Part shown: in pieces, positions 1 to 6,969 of the stretch
Layout: every line of letters begins with the position of its first letter
Numbering within the stretch: the stretch's first letter is position 1
Assembly (NCBI GenBank): GCA_938084085.1
Contig: CALKDV010000119.1
Span: 1-8,895 of the forward strand
DNA: 8,895 bases
Direction of reading: 5' to 3'
DNA from: an uncultured Nannocystaceae bacterium
Lineage (GTDB): Bacteria > Myxococcota_A > Polyangia > Nannocystales > Nannocystaceae
The notes under the pieces: model-generated
Told to the model about the DNA's origin: nothing
What the model saw: only the letters and a program-made list of their open reading frames with translations
The model's database searches: none
Translations under genes and position numbers: made by a program

Positions 1-239
1 TCCTCCGGCGCCCCGATGGCAACGGCGACGATGGGTGTATCACCCTCGAAGACGCGCACCTCCACCTCTGTGTCTTGGACAGTGATCGGCCTCGGGGTAG
101 AGGCGGGCCTCGAATCAGTTCTCGGAACCAGGAGTGGCGGACCTTGGGGGGCCGGGGGGGCACATCCCGCGAGCAGGAGGAGGGCGACGCACGCGCTCGC
201 GGAAGGGGTGTCGCGGAGGGCGTGACCGAGTCGGCTCAC
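1..239 (-). CDS. Putative lipoprotein, 3' part missing (runs off left edge)
   Basis: Read on the minus strand from a GTG at 239, the frame is open for 79 codons to the window edge. Residues 1-26 form a signal peptide: a short N-region with Arg3 and Arg9, then a hydrophobic stretch (VALLLLAG) ending in the lipobox L-A-G-C with the lipid-accepting Cys26. A Pro/Ala/Gln/Gly-rich linker follows (about 27-51), then a beta-rich stretch with alternating charged and aliphatic residues (EVEVRVFEGD, then IVAVAIGAPE), which may open a folded domain. The start is supported by the GTGA overlap with the upstream reductase stop codon (236-238), which suggests an operon with translational coupling. No ATG lies in this frame upstream of the lipobox. 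It should be anchored in the inner or outer membrane; Ala, not Asp, follows the Cys, which in E. coli would favour the outer membrane. Too little of the mature protein is visible to name a family. Confidence 0.72.
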   Translation of the reverse strand, partial: MSRLGHALRDTPSASACVALLLLAGCAPPAPQGPPLLVPRTDSRPASTPRPITVQDTEVEVRVFEGDTPIVAVAIGAPE

Positions 240-1159
240 GCACACCCCGGGAAGGACAACCCGGTGAGCTGCTCGGAACGCTCCCAGAGACGGGCTGCGA
301 GCCCTGGATCGCGTGCGCGACGCGAGGGGATGGACGCGGACGGTTGTCCCGCGAATTCCCCCCAGCCATCGGGTCCAAAGAAGTCCCCACCGCGGGCAGT
401 GTGACTGCGGAAGGCGTGCAGGATCGGCTGGGCGCCGAGGGTCGCCGACTGCGCGACCAGAGAATTTCCGATGACCCCCAGGTAGGAGAGCCACGTCGGG
501 CCGCCTTCGCTCGCGCGGGGAGACACGAGCCCCGTGGCGGAGTAGCCCGGGTGCGCGGCGAGGCTCGAGACGCCGAGACTCTCGCGGGCGCAGCGACGGT
601 CGAACTCCAAAGCGAACATCAAGTTCGCGAGCTTGCTCTGCGCATAGGCTCCCCAGCGGCGGTAGCGGCGCTCTCCTTGCAGGTCTTCGAGATCGATGAT
701 CCCGGCGCGGTGTGCCAGGCTCGTGACGGTGACCACCCGCGCGCCCTCACTCGCGCGCAGGAGCGGCAGCAAGCGCAGGCTCAACGCGAAATGCCCGAGG
801 TGATTGGTGCCAAATTGCCGCTCGAAGCCGTCTTCAGTCTCATGGCGCGGGACGGCCATGATGCCCGCGTTATTGCAGAGCCCGTCGATGGTGTCGAAGT
901 TTGCGTGGAGGGTGTCGGCGAAGCGCTCGATGGACGAGAGCGACGCGAGGTCGAGCGGGTAAAATCTCGTGGATCCGCGCGCGTGGGTACCGATGGCGTC
1001 CATGGCAGCGCGCGCGCGTCCTTCGTTGCGGCACGCCATGATGACGGTGGCGCCGTCTCGTACCAGGCTTTGGGCGCACGCGAATCCGAGCCCAATATTC
1101 GCGCCGGTGACAACGAAGGTCTTGCCGTCGACGAGGGATGGAGGGAGAGGAGGCTGCAT
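236..1159 (-). CDS. Short-chain dehydrogenase/reductase (retinol dehydrogenase / protochlorophyllide reductase-like)
   Basis: A Rossmann-fold NAD(P)-dependent oxidoreductase of 307 residues. Visible hallmarks are the dinucleotide-binding TGANIGLG (residues 18-25), an Arg at 44 (MACRN) where NADP-preferring members carry a basic residue, the DL pair (70-71) of the adenine pocket, NNAG (96-99), Asn119, catalytic Ser147 and the YAQSK box with Tyr172 and Lys176, followed by HPGYSATGL (203-211). The tetrad Asn-Ser-Tyr-Lys is complete, so it should be active. The order and spacing match the retinol dehydrogenase / WWOX / light-dependent protochlorophyllide reductase branch, but the substrate cannot be read from sequence. 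I chose the ATG at 1159 because it puts the TG motif at residue 18, as is usual. A GTG at 1285 would add 42 low-complexity residues and touch the divergent gene. No clear Shine-Dalgarno precedes 1159. Its TGA overlaps the GTG of the downstream lipoprotein gene. Confidence 0.93.
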   Translation of the reverse strand: MQPPLPPSLVDGKTFVVTGANIGLGFACAQSLVRDGATVIMACRNEGRARAAMDAIGTHARGSTRFYPLDLASLSSIERFADTLHANFDTIDGLCNNAGIMAVPRHETEDGFERQFGTNHLGHFALSLRLLPLLRASEGARVVTVTSLAHRAGIIDLEDLQGERRYRRWGAYAQSKLANLMFALEFDRRCARESLGVSSLAAHPGYSATGLVSPRASEGGPTWLSYLGVIGNSLVAQSATLGAQPILHAFRSHTARGGDFFGPDGWGEFAGQPSASIPSRRARDPGLAARLWERSEQLTGLSFPGCA

Positions 1160-1286
1160 GGGGGCACTCGGCGCCGTACGTGGCGGCTCGACTTTAGCCC
1201 GAATCGTCGCGGGAATCCCAGGGCGCTGGCTACGCTCTTTGCGGGTGGAGTTGGACTCGACCCTCGCGCGATGTAGTGTATCCACC
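1160..1286. promoter_or_regulatory. Divergent intergenic region with a weak plus-strand promoter
   Basis: These 127 bases separate the divergent SDR and YyaL-like genes, so promoters for both should be here. On the plus strand TTGGAC (1251-1256), a 17-base spacer and TAGTGT (1274-1279) form a weak sigma-70-like pair; the hexamer ends 7 bases before the GTG at 1287, so transcription would begin at or next to the start codon. On the minus strand TAAAGT (1192-1197) is a possible -10 for the reductase without a convincing -35. Both matches are partial and the promoter call is inference. Confidence 0.35.
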
Positions 1287-3656
1287 GTGGCGGGGCGTGA
1301 TCATCGGCAGACGAGGAAGGGATCTGCCTGGGGATGGTGCGTGCTGGCGCTCATCATGGGTTGTCCCGCTCCCCCCGCGTCCAACGACACCCGGAAGGAG
1401 GAGACCACAGGGGCCGCGAAGGCTGTCGCAGCGCCGCAGCCCCCGCTGCCCGGCATTCAGTCTCCGAGCGCCGCGCTCGCGACGACCTTGGGTGCCAAGG
1501 TGGCCACGATGGGCGCCGACTACGAACCTCGCACCTCACATCGGACGGCGGAGGGCGGCCCAAAGTATACGAACCGTCTGATCTTCGAGACCTCGCCGTA
1601 CCTGCTTCAACACGCGCACAACCCGGTGAACTGGTATTCGTGGGGAGAGGAGGCGTTCGCGCGGGCGATCGAAGAAGATAAGCCGGTGTTGATGTCGGTG
1701 GGGTACTCCACCTGCCATTGGTGTCACGTGATGGAGCGGGAGTCTTTTGAGGACGAAGAGATCGCCGCGTACCTCAATGAGCACTTCGTCGCCATCAAGG
1801 TGGATCGTGAGGAGAGGCCCGATGTCGACGACGTCTACATGTCGGCCGTACAGAGCATGACGGGGCGGGGTGGATGGCCCATGACCGTCATCATGACGCC
1901 GGACAAGCTCCCCTTCTTCGCCGGGACCTACGTCCCCGCGCGTGACGGAGACCGCGGATCTCGCCGCGGGTTTCTCACCATTCTTAAGCAAATGAAGGCC
2001 GCGTGGAGTAGCCAGTCCGAGGACGTGTTGCAAGAGTCGCAACGCGTGAGTATGGCCATCGCCCGCGCCAACACCGGGGCGCCGTCTCCAGAGATTCCTG
2101 GGACCGACGTCATCGTTCGCTCGGGCCGCTCCGTCGTGTCTCGCCTGGATCGTGAGTGGGGAGGATTCGGTCGGGCGCCCAAGTTCCCGCGCCCCGCGAA
2201 CCTCCGCTTTTTACTCCGCTACGGCCGTCGCGCTGGGGACGAGGAGGCGATCCGCGCGACGCATCTGACGCTGCAACGGATGAGCGAGGGGGGCGTGCAC
2301 GACCACATCGGTGGGGGCTTCCATCGCTACAGCGTGGATAAAGAGTGGCTCGTTCCGCACTTTGAGAAGATGCTCTACGACAACGCACAGCTCGTGGTGG
2401 TGCTCTTGGAGACGGCCCAGGCCACAGGGGATGAATCGTTGCGTGAGGTCGCGGCGGACACCCTCGACTACCTTGAGAAGGAGATGAGTTCTCCCGCGGG
2501 GGGGTTCTTCTCGGCGACGGACGCGGACAGCCTCAACCCGTTGACGAAGGAGGAAGAGGAGGGGTGGTTTTTCACCTGGACTGAGCGAGAGCTTGACACG
2601 GTGCTTGGCGTCGACCTGTCGAAGGTCTTTCGAACCCGCTATGAGACCAGTCGTCGCGGAAATTTTGAGCGGCGCAACATCCTCCACACGCGGCGCAGCG
2701 ACGACGTCATCGCGAAAGAGTTGGGACTCACGACGACCGCGCTGCGGGACAAGCTCAAGGAGGGCCGCGCCATCTTGTACACGCATCGAGCCTCCCGCCC
2801 GGCGCCGCTGCGTGATGACAAGGTGATCGCCGCCTGGAACGGGCTCGCGCTCTCTGCGTTCGCGAAGGCGGGATTTGTACTCAATCGCCCCGACTATGTG
2901 GCGCGCGCGAAGACGGTGGCGACGTTTTTGCTCAACGAGATGCGCCGACCCGACGGTCGCTTGTTCCGGACCTATCGCGACGGAACCCCCGCCAACTTCG
3001 CCGTGCTTGAGGACTACGCCTTCGTTATCCAAGGGTTACTCGACCTGAGCGAAGCGGACGGGGATCCGCGGTGGATCTTGGAGGCGCTGTCCCTTCAAGA
3101 GGTCCTCGAACGACACTATATGGATCCGAAGGGGGGCTACTATGCGAGCGCTGACGACGGCGAGGTGTTGCTGGTGCGACCCAAGCCCGACTACGACGGC
3201 GCGGAGCCTTCAGGAAATTCCGTCGCGGCGCTGAATCTCCTCCGTCTGCACGAGCTCACAGGGGAGGACCGTTTTCGGGTGGCAGCGGACGCGGTGTTCA
3301 AGGCGCAGTCGACGGCGCTGCTGCGCAGGAGCGCGGCTGTCCCGGCGCTGTTGTCTTCCTTGGACTTTCGAACCGATCGGGCCTTCGAGGTGTTTGTGGT
3401 GGGCGAGGAGGAGGCGCGGGCGGCCCTGGAGGAGGTCGTGCGAGAGACCTTCCTCCCTAATCGGGTGCTGGTGCGCTGGCGCGAGAGCGACGAAGCTCGG
3501 ATCGCGAAGGTCATCCCGGCGGTGGAGGGGAAGCGCACCCGGGAGGGAAAACCGACGGCGTACGTTTGTGAACGAGGTATCTGCCAGGCGCCGACCTCGG
3601 ATCCCTCCAAGCTCCGCACCCAACTCGCCGAGATCAAGGCGTACGACGGCAGATGA
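1287..3656 (+). CDS. YyaL/SPATA20-like thioredoxin-domain protein (DUF255) with lipoprotein signal
   Basis: A 789-residue member of the COG1331 family (Bacillus YyaL, human SPATA20). The family signature opens the core at about 96-120 (TNRLIFETSPYLLQHAHNPV, then NWYSWGEEAF). The thioredoxin-like domain follows (about 120-240) with CHWC at 143-146, the VDREERPDVD segment (172-181) and GGWPMTV (195-201). Residues from about 285 (GGFGRAPKFPRP, 292-303; HDHIGGGFHRYS, 338-349; PHFEKMLYDNAQ, 357-368) to 700 form the alpha/alpha-barrel related to sugar epimerases and glycosidases. The C-terminus carries CERGICQAP (761-769). The biochemical role of the family is not settled; a redox or sugar-related function is inferred. 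Unlike many members it begins with a basic N-region, a hydrophobic stretch (CVLALIMG) and Cys26 in a lipobox-like context, then a Pro/Ala/Thr-rich linker to about 90, implying an exported, membrane-tethered form. I chose GTG 1287 because it gives a normal-length signal peptide; the frame stays open back to 969, but that part overlaps the reductase coding region antisense. Confidence 0.92.
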   Translation: MAGRDHRQTRKGSAWGWCVLALIMGCPAPPASNDTRKEETTGAAKAVAAPQPPLPGIQSPSAALATTLGAKVATMGADYEPRTSHRTAEGGPKYTNRLIFETSPYLLQHAHNPVNWYSWGEEAFARAIEEDKPVLMSVGYSTCHWCHVMERESFEDEEIAAYLNEHFVAIKVDREERPDVDDVYMSAVQSMTGRGGWPMTVIMTPDKLPFFAGTYVPARDGDRGSRRGFLTILKQMKAAWSSQSEDVLQESQRVSMAIARANTGAPSPEIPGTDVIVRSGRSVVSRLDREWGGFGRAPKFPRPANLRFLLRYGRRAGDEEAIRATHLTLQRMSEGGVHDHIGGGFHRYSVDKEWLVPHFEKMLYDNAQLVVVLLETAQATGDESLREVAADTLDYLEKEMSSPAGGFFSATDADSLNPLTKEEEEGWFFTWTERELDTVLGVDLSKVFRTRYETSRRGNFERRNILHTRRSDDVIAKELGLTTTALRDKLKEGRAILYTHRASRPAPLRDDKVIAAWNGLALSAFAKAGFVLNRPDYVARAKTVATFLLNEMRRPDGRLFRTYRDGTPANFAVLEDYAFVIQGLLDLSEADGDPRWILEALSLQEVLERHYMDPKGGYYASADDGEVLLVRPKPDYDGAEPSGNSVAALNLLRLHELTGEDRFRVAADAVFKAQSTALLRRSAAVPALLSSLDFRTDRAFEVFVVGEEEARAALEEVVRETFLPNRVLVRWRESDEARIAKVIPAVEGKRTREGKPTAYVCERGICQAPTSDPSKLRTQLAEIKAYDGR

Positions 3657-3662
3657 TTCGTC

Positions 3663-3674
3663 TATACTTCGTGC
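3663..3674 (+). promoter_or_regulatory. -10-like hexamer directly before the amidase start
   Basis: TATACT (3663-3668), five of six matches to TATAAT, lies 6 bases before the ATG at 3675, inside the 18-base gap after the YyaL-like gene. No Shine-Dalgarno is present and no good -35 is seen 16-18 bases upstream. If used, transcription would start at the A of the ATG and give a leaderless mRNA, making the amidase independent of the upstream gene. The hexamer is seen; its use is inference. Confidence 0.4.
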
Positions 3675-5183
3675 ATGATCGCCGCCCATGAATATGCCAC
3701 CTGGGACGCGGTCGAGACGGCGAGGCTGATCGCGAATAAATCGGTGCAGGCGTCGGAGGTGCTCGACGCTGCCGCGCGAGGGATCGAGGCGCTCAACCCC
3801 CAACTCAACGCGGTGGTCCATCTGGATGTTGAGCGCGCGCACGCGATGCTCGGGGAGCATCGCGGGACGGCCGCTCCCTTTTTTGGGGTGCCATTCTTGC
3901 TCAAAGATTTGGGCGCGGAGCATCGCGGACAGCCGTGCACGGGGAGTTCACGCCTGCTCGAGGGCGCCGTGGCGGATCACGACGCGGAGCTTGTGGCACG
4001 CTTTCATCGCGCGGGTCTGATGACCCTGGGACGCACGAACACGCCGGAGTTTGGCCTCATGGGGATTACGGAGTCCGCGCTGCGCGGGCCGGCGAGGAAC
4101 CCCTGGTCCCTCGACCACACCCCAGGCGGGTCGAGCGGCGGCGCGGCGGCGGCGGTCGCGGCACGGATGGTCCCCGTGGCCCACGGAGGGGACGGCGGGG
4201 GCTCCATTCGAATCCCTGCGAGTCACTGCGGGCTCGTGGGGCTCAAGCCCACGCGCGCGCGCACTCCGGCGGGGCCCGTGCGCGGTGAGGGGTGGGGGGG
4301 CTTTGTCTCGGAGCATGTGTTGACCCGAACGGTCCGCGACTGCGCGGCGATTCTCGATCAGGTGCACGGGGTGGACGTGGGGGCGCCTTACCACGTCGCC
4401 CCGCCCGCGGAGACCTTCATGGCGAGTTTGGCCGCGGCGCCCCGAGCGTTGCGGGTGGGGGTGTATCGCGGGGCGCTCCTCGGGAACACCATGGACCCCG
4501 CGTGTACGGAGGCGGTGGAGCGTGGCGCGTCGATGTGCGCGGAGCTCGGCCATGAGGTGTTCGATGTGGAGGTGCCCATCGACGCGCCGACGCTCTCCCT
4601 CGCCTATCTGCGGATCGTCGCGGCAGGCACGGCCGCGAGGGTAGCTGCCGCGGAGCGATCGGCCGGGCGGAGGGCGCGAGGAGACGACCTCGAGCCCGCC
4701 ACGCGGTTGTTCGCAGCCATCGGGCGCGCCATGTCTGCGGCGGACTATATGGGGGAGGTGGAGCGCGTGCACGCCTTTGGACGCGCCATGGGGCGGTTCT
4801 TTGGGGATTTTGATGTGCTCTTGACCTCGACGGTGGCTCGTCCGCCCGTGCGGGTCGGCGAGCTGGCCCCCTCGTGGGCCGAGAGCGTGCTCGCGAGGCT
4901 CCTGGCGGGGGTCGGGCTTCGGTCGCTGCTCAATGTCGCGTTAAACGAGATGGCGAAGGCGCCACTCGCGGCGACCCCCAACACCCAACCATTTAATATG
5001 ACGGGCCAGCCTGCCATCAGCGTCCCGGTGCATCGAAGCCCGGAGGGCCTCCCCGTGGGCGCACACTTTGTAGGGCGATTTGGAGACGAGGCTACGCTGC
5101 TGCGATTGGCCGGGCAGCTCGAAGAGATCGTGAAGTGGGACGTGGAGCGCCCGCCACTTTGTGTCGGCTCGGCTCCGCCGTGA
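3675..5183 (+). CDS. Amidase-signature family hydrolase
   Basis: A 502-residue enzyme of the amidase-signature family, which hydrolyses C-N bonds of amides. The Ser-cisSer-Lys triad is complete: Lys77 in PFLLKDLG, cis-Ser153 in the Gly/Ser loop GGSSGG (151-156) and nucleophile Ser177 in GDGGGSIRIPAS (172-183). The Lys-to-cisSer spacing of 76 and cisSer-to-Ser spacing of 24 match the family, as does the total length. GDGGGSIRIPAS followed by GLVGLKPTRAR (186-196) resembles the 6-aminohexanoate-cyclic-dimer hydrolase (NylA) branch more than GatA, and no gatB or gatC is nearby, so a role in tRNA-Gln amidation is unlikely. QPFNMTGQPAISVP (438-451) is the usual C-terminal family motif. There is no signal peptide, so it is cytoplasmic. 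It lies 18 bases after the YyaL-like gene on the same strand and could be read from it or from its own -10-like element. Substrate unknown. Confidence 0.94.
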   Translation: MIAAHEYATWDAVETARLIANKSVQASEVLDAAARGIEALNPQLNAVVHLDVERAHAMLGEHRGTAAPFFGVPFLLKDLGAEHRGQPCTGSSRLLEGAVADHDAELVARFHRAGLMTLGRTNTPEFGLMGITESALRGPARNPWSLDHTPGGSSGGAAAAVAARMVPVAHGGDGGGSIRIPASHCGLVGLKPTRARTPAGPVRGEGWGGFVSEHVLTRTVRDCAAILDQVHGVDVGAPYHVAPPAETFMASLAAAPRALRVGVYRGALLGNTMDPACTEAVERGASMCAELGHEVFDVEVPIDAPTLSLAYLRIVAAGTAARVAAAERSAGRRARGDDLEPATRLFAAIGRAMSAADYMGEVERVHAFGRAMGRFFGDFDVLLTSTVARPPVRVGELAPSWAESVLARLLAGVGLRSLLNVALNEMAKAPLAATPNTQPFNMTGQPAISVPVHRSPEGLPVGAHFVGRFGDEATLLRLAGQLEEIVKWDVERPPLCVGSAPP

Positions 5184-5191
5184 GGTTGTGG

Positions 5192-5214
5192 CCCGCCGAT
5201 CAGGGATCGGCGGG
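5192..5214. terminator. GC-rich hairpin between convergent genes
   Basis: CCCGCCGATC (5192-5201) pairs perfectly with GATCGGCGGG (5205-5214) around a 3-base AGG loop. It sits 8 bases after the amidase stop and contains the TGA (5200-5202) of the convergent 577-codon gene. Position and symmetry fit a bidirectional terminator. Neither strand has a T-tract after the stem, so intrinsic termination may be inefficient and the hairpin may mainly protect 3' ends. Confidence 0.55.
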
Positions 5215-6933
5215 GGGCGTGGTGTCGAGGGTGATGCCTCGGGTTGCGCAGTACGCAACGATGGCCTCACGGCTGTCCTTGCGGGACTTGATGGCGATGA
5301 CCTCGGCGCGTGGCTTGCGGTTGAGGGCGCAGTTGAGTTTTCCGAGTAACACTCCCGCCTCTGCGCTCCGACGCTGAGAGAAAGAGGTGCGCGCGAGGTC
5401 GTACGCGGCCTCGAACTTGTCCTCGTCGAGGGCGCGCTGGCTCATCCGAATCAACTCTCGGTAGTGGTAGTCATGCTCGGTGTAGCGAAGGTTGATCTTG
5501 TGCTCGTTGAGGCATTGACCGAATACGCGTACGCGCCGCTCTGTGCCTCGCAGCCCTCCAAACGCCTTGCGAGCGACCATGCCATCATCAAATTGACACG
5601 CGGCCAGGGTTTGAACCTCAAGGGCGGCTTGCCGAGCGTCTCCATCGGTGAGCGCGGCCGCGAGCTCGAACGCTCGCCGAGGGTCGGAGGACAGGAGTGA
5701 CGTGGCGCGCGCGAGCGGCTCGTCCCCGGGCGCAGAGGCGGCCGTCGTCGGCTCGGGTGCGGGCTCAGCCGTCGGCTCGGGTGCTGGTTCATCCGCGGCG
5801 TTAGGGGCTTCCGCAGCGGCGGTGGTGGAGTCTGTGGCGGGCACTGCGAGCGTGAGCTCTGTGTCCGATGGTTCCTCGGCGCCCGTTTCTGGATCCGCGA
5901 CGGGCGCAGCGTCCTCGGGGGGCGTGGGCTGCGGTTTCACGGTGGCCTTCGAGGGGCCCGAAGGTGTCCCTCGCTTCGCGTCTTCACGCTTCCTGGCCTC
6001 CACCGGAGTGGCCAGGCTGTCGTTTGCCTCGGAAGTCTTCACGCGGTTCGCGGCGAGGGCATCGCTCCCGGGAGGGTCGGGTGTGAAGTACGACGAGCCT
6101 AGGGTGTAGGTCACGGCGATCACGACCACGGCGACAAGAATGAGCGAGAGGGAGGATGGCCGGCCATCGCGGGTGTCTGGATCTTGGGACGCGCTCGCTC
6201 CTTGACCGTTCTCGGTGTCGGCGAGCTGCTCGGGAGCCTCTTCCGAAGGAGCACGTCGCTCTGTCTCCTCGCGCCGTGGCTCGTGGTTTGTCGCGCCGCT
6301 GGCGGTCGCGTGGGGCTCTTGTGAGGGGGGCTGTTCTTGGTCGCCGCGCGCCTCCTCGTCCTGCTCGGCCAGCGGTACCTTCCCTAGCTTTTCGCTAGAC
6401 ACGGGATGGTGCGGGGCGGTGATGTCCATGGAGTCGTCTCCCATGGTCTCCTCGGCGGGCTCGGTCGGGGCGGACACGGGGGTCGGCCCGGACACTGGGG
6501 TCTCCGCGCCGCGGCGCGCCTCGGGGAACGGTCCGGTGTCTCCAAGGAGCGGACCGCGCTGGATGGCGGCGTCGCCGTCCGTAGACTGCAGTGAAAAATC
6601 CGCGTTCGGGAAGTGACCCGGGGTTTCGCGCATCGGGTGGCCTGCGGGCGGTGTGCGCTCGCGACGGCCCTTGGGGGCGGCCGGAGGGAACGCTCTGCGG
6701 GGCACGAAGCCTGCGCTGGCGCTGGGACGTCGCGGGGAGTCGGTGGGCTCGGAGGATTCCGCCGGTGACGCCGGCGCGTCCGCGGGGGGCGGTGACGCAG
6801 GAGGCGCCGCCCCCATCGCGATCATCGTACCGCGCGTCTTGGGAGCGCCCTCGTCCTCCATTGGCTCCGCCCCTTGATTGTCCGCAGCCGCCCCCTCAAG
6901 GTCGGCGTCGGAGTCGTCCCCGTGACCCGTCAT
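5200..6933 (-). CDS. Unrecognised single-pass membrane protein, disordered N-half and duplicated Cys-pair/TPR-like C-domain
   Basis: A 577-residue protein I cannot assign to a named family. Residues 1-258 are low-complexity, rich in Pro, Ala, Glu, Asp and Ser, with a GTMIAMG motif at 35-41. One membrane segment lies at about 261-283 (LSLILVAVVVIAVTYTLG) after an Arg/Asp-rich flank. A second Pro/Glu/Ala linker (284-403) includes two DEPAPEPT-like units (381-396). Residues 404-577 look helical and contain the protein's only four cysteines (446, 474, 535, 562). They fall in two similar modules: a TPR-like helix pair (DPRRAFELA; DKFEAAYDLA), a Cys, 27 or 26 intervening residues, a second Cys and an ending of KINL or GITL. 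With the membrane segment mid-protein and no signal peptide, the N-half is probably cytoplasmic and the C-half periplasmic. The ATG at 6933 has no Shine-Dalgarno but a promoter-like pair directly upstream. The gene is monocistronic in this window. It may be a scaffold or envelope sensor; that is inference. Confidence 0.85.
   Translation of the reverse strand: MTGHGDDSDADLEGAAADNQGAEPMEDEGAPKTRGTMIAMGAAPPASPPPADAPASPAESSEPTDSPRRPSASAGFVPRRAFPPAAPKGRRERTPPAGHPMRETPGHFPNADFSLQSTDGDAAIQRGPLLGDTGPFPEARRGAETPVSGPTPVSAPTEPAEETMGDDSMDITAPHHPVSSEKLGKVPLAEQDEEARGDQEQPPSQEPHATASGATNHEPRREETERRAPSEEAPEQLADTENGQGASASQDPDTRDGRPSSLSLILVAVVVIAVTYTLGSSYFTPDPPGSDALAANRVKTSEANDSLATPVEARKREDAKRGTPSGPSKATVKPQPTPPEDAAPVADPETGAEEPSDTELTLAVPATDSTTAAAEAPNAADEPAPEPTAEPAPEPTTAASAPGDEPLARATSLLSSDPRRAFELAAALTDGDARQAALEVQTLAACQFDDGMVARKAFGGLRGTERRVRVFGQCLNEHKINLRYTEHDYHYRELIRMSQRALDEDKFEAAYDLARTSFSQRRSAEAGVLLGKLNCALNRKPRAEVIAIKSRKDSREAIVAYCATRGITLDTTPPADP
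5747..5794. repeat. Two-copy 24-bp imperfect tandem repeat inside the membrane-protein gene
   Basis: Two adjacent 24-base units (5747-5770 and 5771-5794) share GTCGGCTCGGGTGC with a few changes near the ends. Read on the minus strand they encode the consecutive octapeptides DEPAPEPT and AEPAPEPT in the linker of the 577-residue protein. This is a typical proline-rich linker repeat that can expand or contract in frame. Confidence 0.7.
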
Positions 6934-6939
6934 GCAGCG

Positions 6940-6969
6940 ATGCTACGTTATGCGGCCGGGCGTCGTCAC
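6940..6969 (-). promoter_or_regulatory. Probable promoter of the 577-codon gene, start-site adjacent
   Basis: On the minus strand GTGACG (6969-6964; four of six to TTGACA), an 18-base spacer and TAGCAT (6945-6940; four of six to TATAAT) precede the ATG at 6933 by 6 bases. No Shine-Dalgarno exists between them, so transcription would begin at or beside the start codon. The elements are visible; their use is inferred. Confidence 0.45.

Noticed and set aside
134..1276. A 380-codon open frame on the plus strand
   Set aside because: It is antisense to the reductase, whose motifs and catalytic residues are intact. The plus-strand translation is Arg/Gly-rich with no recognisable domain, as expected of GC-rich antisense frames.
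1160..1285. Upstream GTG start for the reductase at 1285
   Set aside because: It would add 42 residues without family similarity and leave no promoter space for the divergent gene. The ATG at 1159 places the Rossmann motif normally.
969..1286. N-terminal extension of the YyaL-like protein to a GTG at 969
   Set aside because: The extension overlaps the reductase coding region antisense, has no domain, and would bury the signal peptide that starts at GTG 1287.
2211..3032. A 273-codon minus-strand frame within the YyaL-like gene
   Set aside because: Antisense shadow: Arg-rich translation without domains, inside a gene with clear family motifs on the other strand.
3948..4772. A 274-codon minus-strand frame within the amidase gene
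   Set aside because: Antisense shadow with His/Arg/Pro-rich content; the amidase triad on the plus strand explains the region.
5648..6109. A plus-strand frame encoding a Ser/Ala/Gly-rich protein
   Set aside because: It is the antisense reading of the Pro/Ala/Glu linker repeats in the 577-residue protein; low complexity and no start signals of its own.
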